The notes under the pieces were generated by a model, which saw only the letters and a program-made list of their open reading frames with translations, did no database searches and was not told the origin of the DNA. From assembly GCA_026120185.1 (NCBI GenBank), contig JANUWF010001661.1, positions 921,501 through 985,500 of the forward strand: a stretch of DNA of 64,000 bases. The letters are read 5' to 3'. The position numbers and the translations under genes were made by a program. The DNA is from Voacanga thouarsii. Lineage: Eukaryota > Streptophyta > Magnoliopsida > Gentianales > Apocynaceae. The stretch's first letter is position 1; every line of letters starts with the position of its first letter. This document shows, piece by piece, positions 55,280 through 64,000 of this stretch.

Positions 55280-57293
55280 TGAGGGAGACGGAAACAGGGG
55301 CAGCATGCTGTAGCGGGGAAAAATAGAGAGAAAAATAAACTCGAGCCTTAGAGGCCATACGGAAGCGTGAAGATCATACATTTGCGCTCCTTAACCCTTC
55401 TAGGTTGAGTAGGAGTGGATTGAACGACTGGAATCGTCTCGCTTCGCCCACTTGAAGAAGCTTCCGGTTGAACACCCGCTAGCCTTCTACTTCGCCTTGT
55501 TTGCATCAACACCAAGCTTTCCAACTCTCGGAATATTCCTCCGCCTAACCTCTAGTCGGTGAACACTATGGTGAAAAGGAACGGTCTCAATTCTCCTTGG
55601 TGCACTTGCTATTAGTCAGCAAAGAAACAAGGAAAAACAACAAAAGAGGGTGGCGTGAGAGAGAGGAGAGAGAAGCTACGTGAGGCTTCTTAGGCTTAGG
55701 AGGATTAGGGTTTTCATCTACCAGACACTAGTTTTATTGGTTAGCTAAAACTAGGTTTCTCAATCTCTGATAAACATCTCTCTGGGATTTCAAAACACCC
55801 GGATGTTATCCTGAGAATCAGTTTGGCCTAACCCTAAACTCCTCTTAACCGTATCTAGAAAAAACCCTAAGGTCCAAGCTATTGGGCCGGAAAAATATTT
55901 ATTATTTCTCTTGGACCTAAAAGGCCCAAAATAATACACATTAATTATTTATTTCCTGGGCTTACATAAATAACCCAATAAATAATTAATGAGCCCAAAT
56001 GAACCAAAATAATTAATCTTTAATTATTTATTTCTTGGGCCTATATAAACAACCCAATAAATAATTAAACATTAATTATTTCCCCTAGTTTAAGCCAGGT
56101 TAATTTCTTAATTATTCATACTGGACCTAGGCCCTGAATAATTAATTAACCAATTAAACTAGATAATTAATTTCTCTCAACTCCTATTTTAATTAATTTA
56201 TTTATTTTTCTCCAGTCCAATAACAAATTAGACTTCCTGAATAAAATAAAATAAAATTCTCTTGAACTGAGACCAATTCCTCAACCCAAAATTAGTTAGG
56301 ACTTACGGGCTATTCCGAGGACCAAAAAGACACATCGCCTTGGCTGCTAAAATGACCAAAATACCCCTACTATATAAATAGCTGTATTTTGCATTTTAAA
56401 TATTTCCTAATATCACCATAAGGAAATATTGACCCCAAGGACAATGCTGCATTCGCAAAGTCTCCGACCTACAAGTGAAATAACTAAAATACCCCTCTAC
56501 AGATCGCCGTATATTTAGAGAGGAAGAAGTGTACTAACACCCCTCTAAATGACATCTACCATCATTAGGCTTCTAGTCCAATGATCCACGACTTCCTGGA
56601 GTGTTTCCGCTTTCCAAGGGAGCTACCATAAAGCAAACATCCAAGTCATGTTTCCTAGGGCCCTGGACATTTTAGACCATTCGGACAACCACAAGGGGCG
56701 ATATAGTGCAGAAACTACCTTGTACAAGTCTGTCTTAACTAACTAGTCACACATACCCAACATGCAAATATATTGGCCCTACAATAGAACCTCAACTATA
56801 GCAAATCCAAGTATACGCTTCCAGCTTCGCCAGACCACCAACTCATACTCAAGTCCTAGACTACTAGTCCACGCTGTAACAGTAGTAGTCTAGGTTTCTA
56901 TCATATAGTACTTTTAGAAACCACTACTATAGGTCATGTCCTACGTATTCGAAATACGCTTATGTCATGAAGTGAGTGGATTACTCACTGGCTAAAGGTA
57001 AGCCATTCCCCATTTGGAATTCATAACATTATAACCTAAACATGATGAGGTTCTTAGTCTCATCAATAGGTTAAGAATAAATGTTTATGTGTTAAATAAC
57101 CCGTGATCCATGCCTTACTGTGAAAGACCATCATTCACATGAATCACTTATTTAAATACAATGGGTCTGTTCCAAACGAAAATCGTGCACAAACAAATAG
57201 TAAATTCACAAACAATTTCTGAAAATAAATTCCTTTATTAAAATATTCGATTTTACATCAGAAACCTAGTCTAAAAGGGCATACAATCTAACA
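55280..57293 (-). repeat. Copia C 5' LTR
   Basis: 2,014 bp, with hairpin 56,883-56,929 (outer arms intact). The first 110 bp differ from the 3' LTR at about 5 positions. Confidence 0.92.
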
Positions 57294-57724
57294 CTTTTTG
57301 GATTACTAAATGTCAATTTTATTAGGATTCGAGAAAAATGTATCGGATTACTATATGGGTTTCTTTGATATGAATAGAAAAGAATAGAATATAGAATTTC
57401 AAATAAATATTGAATATGATAGACCAAGACGTTTAATATAGAGATACATAATTTGGAATTTTTATTACTAATCACTAATATAATTTATAATTTGAATATT
57501 ATTAAAATGGTTCAAGTTTCATCATTTACGTCTTTAAGTGAATCTTGCACCAATATAAACTTAGAGAAGCAAATTTTACTTAAGACATATGTAGGAATTG
57601 TAGGGGGAATCAACATCATCTACTCCTACTTTTGATGATTGCTCAAATTTCTTATATCATCTGATTGATTCGTATAAGGATAATCGATAAGCCAAGTCTT
57701 TGCTAACTTTTTCAGGGATCTATT
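57294..57724. other. Gene-free flank of copia C
   Basis: Starts with the CTTTT duplication (57,294-57,298), so it was once contiguous with 47,695. AT-rich; the ORFs here are short and hydrophobic. I recognise nothing. Confidence 0.5.
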
Positions 57725-58034
57725 TGTTAGTATTATGCCCTAGAGATAATCACTTGTACTTTCTATATGACACATTTATTTTATAATACAAGGCATTTTT
57801 TATCTTTCAGTTTATTTTCTTTACTTTCATGTAAAATAACTGTTAGATGAAGTCTCTAGCACAACACTGTGTTAAGAAAATCATGTTAGAGATCATAATG
57901 TGAGATTCCTACTACACTGTATAGTGTTAGTATTTAAATAATCCCTAGTCGTAGTATTATTAAGATAGGACATTATTAATACGTTAAGACTAGCACGTGT
58001 TAAACTTCTTAATCTGATCAGGCGGTGGTTCTCA
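57725..58034 (+). repeat. Family X LTR, first 310 bp, cut by copia D
   Basis: Matches 63,697-64,000 and the start of the solo LTR (minus strand from 22,093) nearly throughout, with a small insertion after TGTTA. It ends at GGTTCTCA, immediately before the LTR of element D. Confidence 0.8.
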
Positions 58035-59841
58035 CGAAGGATCACGGAAAAACATCAGAGAAAAACACAACAAAAAATTTTTAGTTTTTTCAAGCCACAT
58101 CTAGGAGAGAGTGCTTACTTTTTTTTATTGGTCGCAAATTAACCAACATGAGGACAGGTTCCACTAGAACTTCTTTTTCGTTGGAAGGGGAGAATGAGGC
58201 ACCTGCTGTTCAACTGGAATTCTCGCCAATCTTCTACTCCTACACATCAAGTGTTTTCTCTTCATCTTTTGGAGTATGGCTTTACCTTATTCTGGGTTAG
58301 CTTGGTAAAAGCTCCTTCTTTAAATAATCAAAATACTCTCCAAGAGAGAAAAAAGAGAAGGACAAAAACCAGAGGAAAAGAGAGCCTGGAAAAACGGCAC
58401 ACCAAAGGGAGAAAACTTAAAAAACCACATTCAGTTTTTTTTTTTTTTTTTTACTCTTCTCCTTCTCTTATTTTCGGCCAACCTTAGTGTTTCCTCAAGC
58501 CCTAATGGTCGAAAATCATCAAGTCCTAGTGGGCTTGGTGTTGTACTAAAAAATAATCCAAGATTGGCCAATCCTCTTAATTAATTATTTATTTTTTCTG
58601 GGCCTCATTAAATATCCAAGGCTAATTAATTAATTTTAATTGGACTCTTAATATATGTCAACATATATCAGCCTAATTGATTAATCTATTCCAGTCGACT
58701 TCTCTTAATTAATTAATTATCTTTTCTGGGCTTTATTAAAATCCAAGACTAATTAATTAATTCTAATTGAACTCTTAGAATAAATTTTATTTCTCTTCCA
58801 AATAATTATCCATTAAACCTAGATTATGTCTAAAAAATACCAAGGTAACTTGTACTACTCCGGGGACCAAGAGACATATTATTCATGGCTACTAAAATGA
58901 CTAAAATACCCTTATTATTAAATAGCCGCATTTTATCATTTTAAATATTTGTATTTATTACCATATGAAAATATTAACCCCAAAAATAATATTACTAAAG
59001 AAATGTCTCCGACCTACAGATAAAATGACAGAAATACCCCTCTATGTAACACCCATCAATGAGACAGGATAAATGTACTAACACCTATTTTAAAGACATC
59101 TACCATCCTTAGATCTCTAGTCCGATAATCCACGACTCACTTGAATGTACTTGCTTATCATTGGAAGCTACCCAAAAGCGCACATTCTAGAATCACATTT
59201 CTAGGGCCCTAGATCATTTAGATTATCATGGACAATCACAAGAGAGTGATTTAACTTCACTAAGTGAAGCATAGAAACCCTGTTGCATGAGTCCGTCTTA
59301 ACTAACTAGAGTTATACACCTGACATACAAGGATATTGATTTCACAAAAGAAATCTCACCTAACATACATCAAAGTATAAAACTCTAGCTTCGCCAGACC
59401 ACCAACTCATACTCAAGTATGAAGGTATCCGTCTACGTTGTAGTAGTAATAGTCTAGTCTCTATAATTATAGTACTTTAAAATAGACCACTACTACAGGT
59501 CTAGTTATATGCATTCAACATACACTTATACTTATGATGTGAGTGAACTACTCACTGATTCAAGGTAAATCATTCCTCATTGGAAATCATAGCACAATAG
59601 TCTTGCCTTGGTGAAATGTCTAGTTTCATTAAACAACTAAGAACTCAATTTTACTTGTATGACAAGTACCCATGGTATATACCTTACCGTGAAGAACAGC
59701 CCAACACATAGACTATTACTTATCATACTTGGAGCTTTAAATATGCAATAATATAAGTAACAAACTAGATTGAATAAATAAACATTTTATTGCAATATGT
59801 TTACACAGAATATATAGTCTTTGAGAGCATACTTTCCAACA
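58035..59841 (-). repeat. Copia D 3' LTR
   Basis: 1,807 bp between CGAAGGATCACGG (first base probably T to C) and TTTCCAACA. Followed by ATCTCCTACTTGCAC, the polypurine complement. The LTR shares blocks with A-C (RNA 3' end region, hairpin 59,447-59,495 with one mismatch). A poly-T run lies at 58,436-58,452. Confidence 0.82.
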
Positions 59842-61320
59842 ATCTCCTACTTGCACTACAAAGAAAGACCATAAGTGCCTACCCCTATGATATCTAAGTG
59901 TCTGCGAAACACCTTTTCTGTCAAAGGCTTGGTAAAAAGATCTGCCAGATTGTTGATAGAGGAAATTTGATCAATCATAATCTCCTGTTTCTGGATGAAT
60001 TCCCAGATGAGGTAGTACTTCCTCTCTATGTGCTTACCCTTCCTATAGTTTTGCAGTTCCTTACATTGTGATACCACTCTAGAGTTGTTACAATAAATGG
60101 TGACTGGCTCATCCATGTGTGGTACTACTCCAAGTTCTATGAGGAACTTTTGGAGCCACACAGCTTCTTTAGAAGCTTCTGAAGCAGTAACGTACTCAGC
60201 TTCTATGGTAGAATCAGCAATGTAAGATTACTTGATACTTCTCTATGAAATAGCTCCTCCAGACAAAATGAAAACATATCCACTAGTGGATTTTCTTTCA
60301 TCTTTATCTGCCTGAAAGTCTGAGTATGTGTAACTAGTAGGAACCAAATCATCAACACGATATACAAGTATATAATCTCTCGTTTCCTTAAGATATTTGA
60401 GTATATGCATTACGACTTGCCAATGAGTTTCTCCTGAGTTTAATTGATATCTACTAACCATGCCTACAGCAAAGCAGATTTCTGGCCTAGTACAAAGTAT
60501 AGCATACATGATACTTTCCACAGCCGAAGCATAAGGGATTCTGTCCATTCTCTACTTGTATTTTTGTGTCTGAGGACACTGCTTGGAAGATAAGGATAAT
60601 CCATGTCTAAATGGTATAATAGCCCATTTACATTGATTCATGTTGTACTTGACTAATATCTTATTTATATAAGCAGATTGGGATAAGCCTAATATTTTTT
60701 GCTTCCTATCTCTAAGAAGCTTAATGCCTAGAATGTAGCTAACTTCTCCCAAGTCTTTCATGCTAAACTGACTAGATAACCAAACCTTTATGGATGACAA
60801 TGTCCCTACATCATTTCCAATTTGTAGAATGTTATCCATATAAAGTACTAAGAAAATCACTTTGTCACTATCTGATTTCCTATATATACATGGTCCATCC
60901 ACGTTTTGAATGAAACCATAAGCTTTCATGATTTCATCAAAACATATGTTCTATACTCGTGACGCTTGCTTAAGTCCATAAATGGACTTCTTAAACTTAC
61001 AGACCATTTGTTCTTGACCTCTAGCAACTAAACTTTTTGGCTAGAGCATATAGATGTCTTCACTAAGATAGCAATTTAAGAAGGCCGTCTTGACATCCAT
61101 CTACCATAACTCGTAGTGATAATGACATGTGATAGCTAAGAAATTTTAGATTAACTTAAGCATGGCTACTGGTGAAAAAGTTTTCTCATAATCGATTCCT
61201 TCTTTCTGAGTATAACCTTTAGCAACTAACCTTGCTTTATAGGTTTCAGCATTTCCATCCACACCTCTCTTCCTCTTGTATACCCGCTTACACCCAATAG
61301 GTTTTATCCCGTCGGCACAG
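59842..61320 (-). pseudogene. Copia D RT-RNase H, active site lost
   Basis: RNase H at 59,856-60,230 (NNLADLFTKPLTEKV, YCNNSRVVSQ). RT at 60,243-61,300 with HWQVVMHILKYL, SMKDLGEVSYILGIKLL and the TGYTQKEG-like RVNYTQ region. The catalytic motif YVDD reads YMDN (60,831-60,842), two G to A changes on the coding strand. Frameshifts and stops at about 60,240, 60,550 and 60,930-61,200. Confidence 0.86.
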
Positions 61321-62449
61321 TGACAAGATCCTAGACCTAATTGAGGTACATAAACTCAATCTCAGCATTCATAGCTAGCTGCCATTTGTCCGCATCAACG
61401 TCAATAATGGCCTCCTCGTATCTAGTGGAATCTTGTCCCTGATGATCAGAGACTAGATCATAGATCTCTCTGGTCTACCTTTCTGGAACTCTTGTGATCA
61501 TCCCACTACGACGAGGCTCAGTTTGTATAGGAATATCCGATTATGTTTCTCTTGGTTCCTCGATCGGGGTGTTAGAAGTACCTGAAGCTGAATTAGTGAC
61601 CAACTTTTCTTTTGACTCTATTCTATTTGAACACGTGGTGGTAGTAACTTGTTCATCCTCTGAGAATCTAACATTAGTACTAACAAGCACTTTATGTTCT
61701 TGAGGATGATAGAAATATCTACCTCTTATTCCTTTTGGATACCTAATGAAGTAGCATAACTCTGATCTTGGTTCCAGCTTACTTCATTTTGTCAGCACAT
61801 AAGCTGAACAGCCCCATAGATTCAGATGGTTCAGACCAAGCTTTTGTCCAGTCCACATCTCATAGAGTGTCCTAGGTATTGATTTAGAAGGTACCAAGTT
61901 CAAAATAAATGCCGATGTTTCTAAGCCATACCCCCAAAAGAAAATAGGAAGAGATGCATGACTCATCATACTTCTGACCATTTCCATCAAAGTTCTAATT
62001 CTTTTCTCAACCACTCCATTCTGCTGGGGAGTCCCAGACACAGTTTACTGAGATACTATACAGTGATATACCAAGTAATCCTTAAACTTATCGAGAAGGT
62101 ACTCTCCACCACGATTCGATCCCAAAGTTGTAATTAATTTACCTGTTCGACGCTCCACTTCAGCCTTAAACTCCTTGAATTTATCAAAAGAGTCAGACTT
62201 GCGTATCATCAGATAAATATAACCAAAATAAGTGTGGTCATCTGTGAAAGTGATGAAGTACTCGTAACCTCCTCTAGCTGGTGTAGTCATCGAACCACAA
62301 ATATCCGTATGAACTAGTGCTAGTATTTCCATGGCTCTATCTGCCCTTTTAGTAAAAGACTTTTTGGTCATTTTAACTTTAAGGCAAGATTCACATTGAG
62401 ACCATTCTCCTAATCTCAATGAACCTAAAGGCCCTTCATGGACTAGCCT
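61321..62449 (-). pseudogene. Copia D linker and integrase, broken
   Basis: 62,419-62,045 covers CESCLKVKMTK, HTDICGSMTTPARGG and the core. The middle Asp reads SNRGGEY (AAT at 62,114-62,116). 62,041-61,784 holds [15 protein letters not shown] with the catalytic Glu and the IPRTLYEMWTGQK segment. 61,321-61,780 is the poorly conserved linker. Confidence 0.86.
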
Positions 62450-62960
62450 CTAATTCCAATTAGGATTTATATGTCCCAATCTAAGATACCACAAATACGA
62501 GTCATTTGATATGGTCTTTCTATTTTTATTATCAGGTTCAGTTTGAATATTATTTACTGAATTTTGAATAGAATGTATATAAAAAAAATTCTCATACATG
62601 TTTCTTGAACAAATTAAATTACCATTTCTATTAATGAAAATACCAGAATAGAAAGAAATAGAATATTCTTGATTCATCAATTTGGAAACTGAAATCAAAT
62701 TCTATTTAAAACAAGAAATATATAAAATATTTTTTAAAACCAACTTCCTATTACAACAAAAAAATAAGCTTAAAATCTCCCACTGCTTCAGCCCATATTC
62801 TTGCTCAATTTCCTACTTGAAGTCTATGATCACCCTTACTAAGTCTCATTGTCCTTCTGAACCCTTACAAAGAGTTATAGACATGGTCAATGGTTCCAGA
62901 ATCAACTATCTAGGAGGATATTGATCCAATCATCAAAATTGACTCTAAGTATAGAGCAAT
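62450..62960 (-). pseudogene. Copia D protease and pre-integrase segment, broken
   Basis: 62,698-62,450 contains ISVSKLMNQEYSISFYSG and YLWYLRLGHINPN. The protease core keeps IVDSGTIDHV, but the Trp before it is TAG (about 62,912). A stop and a frameshift lie between the two parts. Confidence 0.82.
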
Positions 62961-63696
62961 ACCTAAAGTAGACTTGGCTAAGAAGTCCGGACAATCTTTC
63001 TTCCAATGCCCCTTCTTGTCATACTTGAAACATTTATCTTTAGGCTTCCCATTAGGCTTGGCCTAACCAGATGCTATAGGTTGGGCCTTTGCATTGTTCT
63101 AGACTTTCTTCTTCTTGAATTTCTTAGGCTTTGCCTTAATTCCAAAAGAAAAAGCAGAACGAGAGACCAAAACTTTTGACACGGGTTTCATGATCTTCTC
63201 TACCGCCTGGAGATCTTTCATAAGGTCCGTGAGATTTATATCCAACTTGTTCATGTTGTAGTTCAACTTGAACTGTGAATATGAGTCAGGCAGAGTTTCA
63301 AGAACTATGTCAATTTAGCTCTCGAGATCTATCATCGCGCTTAGGACCTCGGCTTTCTCAAAGTAAGCAATCATCTTGAGCAGATGCTCTCAAACCGATG
63401 CCTCCTCAGTTATCCTAGTGTTCATGATTGCTTTAAGAGCTTCCTGCCTTACGAGCCGTCTCTTGTTTGCAAACATAGTATGCAATGACAAATCCATATC
63501 GTACACAGTGACCATGTGCTCATGCTTAGATTGGAGCACACTAGACATGGACGATAACATATAGCATTTAGCCATCTCATCGGCTTTCTTCCATGCCTTC
63601 TCGCTTCTCGCTCCTGATCAGTCGATTTTTCCCCAGTCTCAGGACAAGGATCCGTAAGAACATACTTGTACTCCTTGACAGTAAGTACTATATTAC
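62961..63696 (-). pseudogene. Copia D gag, partial
   Basis: Zinc knuckle at about 63,000-63,045 reads C-FK-Y-DKKG-H-WKKD-C, second Cys changed to Tyr. Then come the basic linker, coiled helices (LQAVEKIMKP-like) and the capsid LQSKHEHMVTVYDMD segment up to VKEYKYVL, cut at 63,696 by the family-X LTR. Confidence 0.84.
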
Positions 63697-64000
63697 TGTT
63701 ATGTCCTAAAAGCAATTACTTGTACTTTGTATATAATATATTTATTTTATAATACAAGACATTATTTATCTTTCAGTTTGTTTTCTTTACTTTCATGTAA
63801 AATAACTGTTGGATAAAGTCCCTAGTATAACACTGGGTTAAGAAAATCATAATAAGATCATGATGTGAGGTTCCTACTACACTGTATAGTGTTAGTACTT
63901 AAATAACCCCTAGTCATAGTATTAATAAGATAGGACATCATTAATATATTAAGACTAGTACGTGTTAGACTTCCTGATCTGATTAGGCGGTGGTTCTCAT
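63697..64000 (+). repeat. Family X LTR, start, running off the window
   Basis: Begins TGTTATGTCC inside gag of element D and matches 57,725-58,034 throughout. Whether a full element follows cannot be seen. Confidence 0.8.

Larger units (their letters stand above)
47701..57293 (-). mobile_element. Copia element C, minus strand
   Basis: 9,593 bp with LTRs at 47,701-49,526 and 55,280-57,293 and a perfect CTTTT duplication (47,696-47,700 and 57,294-57,298). Reading leftward: primer site, 1.8-kb leader, gag, protease, integrase, RT, RNase H. It has the best-preserved catalytic residues in the window (protease Asp, integrase Asp, RT YVDD all intact) but carries many stops, frameshifts and a lost gag ATG. 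Its LTR start sequence is almost identical to that of B, so B and C are close relatives. Confidence 0.95.
58035..63696 (-). mobile_element. Copia element D, minus strand, incomplete in window
   Basis: 3' LTR 58,035-59,841, then polypurine tract, RNase H, RT, integrase, protease and gag running right to 63,696, where a family-X LTR interrupts gag. More distant from A-C than they are from each other. RT reads YMDN and integrase SNRGG, so both are inactive. The 5' LTR and the rest of gag would lie beyond 64,000. Confidence 0.88.

Noticed and set aside
57453..57635. 60-codon ORF that might be an organelle-derived fragment
   Set aside because: No recognisable motif and no organelle gene order; AT-rich sequence gives such ORFs by chance.

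Overview
The window reads as repeat-rich, AT-rich nuclear DNA of a flowering plant. The evidence is Ty1/copia and Ty3/gypsy LTR retrotransposons primed by plant initiator-Met-type tRNA sites, an endogenous caulimovirid (plant pararetrovirus) block, and many microsatellites. There are no prokaryotic operons and I see no intact host gene. The species cannot be named from this sequence.

Layout. (1) 1-31,090 is one large nest. The oldest layer appears to be a minus-strand Athila-like Ty3 element: 5' LTR 29,687-31,090, degenerate primer site, gag 28,025-29,392, an ORF resembling the 'putative plant transposon protein' family (Transposase_32) at 22,994-19,974, then a spacer that continues as 19,437-19,973 and 1-691. 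It has been interrupted by a solo LTR (family X, 20,306-22,093), by a TGTAACACC-type long LTR (23,352 to about 27,530) and by copia element A (697-19,431, minus, TSD AGATT). Element A is itself interrupted in gag by copia element B (6,184-15,432, plus). (2) 31,975-43,979 is a scrambled caulimovirid block made of fragments of movement protein, protease, RT, RNase H and a viroplasmin-like (transactivator) ORF. Some pieces are inverted and some duplicated, and several edges fall in TA or CATA microsatellites. A second TGTAACACC LTR (33,660 to about 37,912) splits its movement-protein segment. (3) 44,127-47,695 is the least repetitive interval. It holds a possible decayed acidic-tract gene and two local duplications. 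(4) 47,701-57,293 is copia element C (minus, TSD CTTTT). (5) 57,725-58,034 is the start of a family-X LTR cut by copia element D (58,035 to 63,696, minus). Element D is in turn interrupted at 63,697 by another family-X LTR that runs off the window.

The four copia elements are TNT1-94-like relatives with LTRs of about 1.8-2.05 kb, a leader of about 1.8 kb before gag, and the order gag, protease, integrase, RT, RNase H. None could be autonomous. Each carries nonsense codons or frameshifts, and three have lost catalytic residues or the RT core (A: protease Asp and integrase Asp; B: in-frame deletion over the RT active site; D: RT YMDN and integrase Asp). The noncoding parts are better preserved. 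A two-part hairpin in the LTRs, with a paired base change between families, and a hairpin plus a duplicated motif in the leader just before gag, are the most interesting unexplained signals. The caulimovirid transactivator-like frame is also notable because it decayed by nonsense changes without any frameshift.
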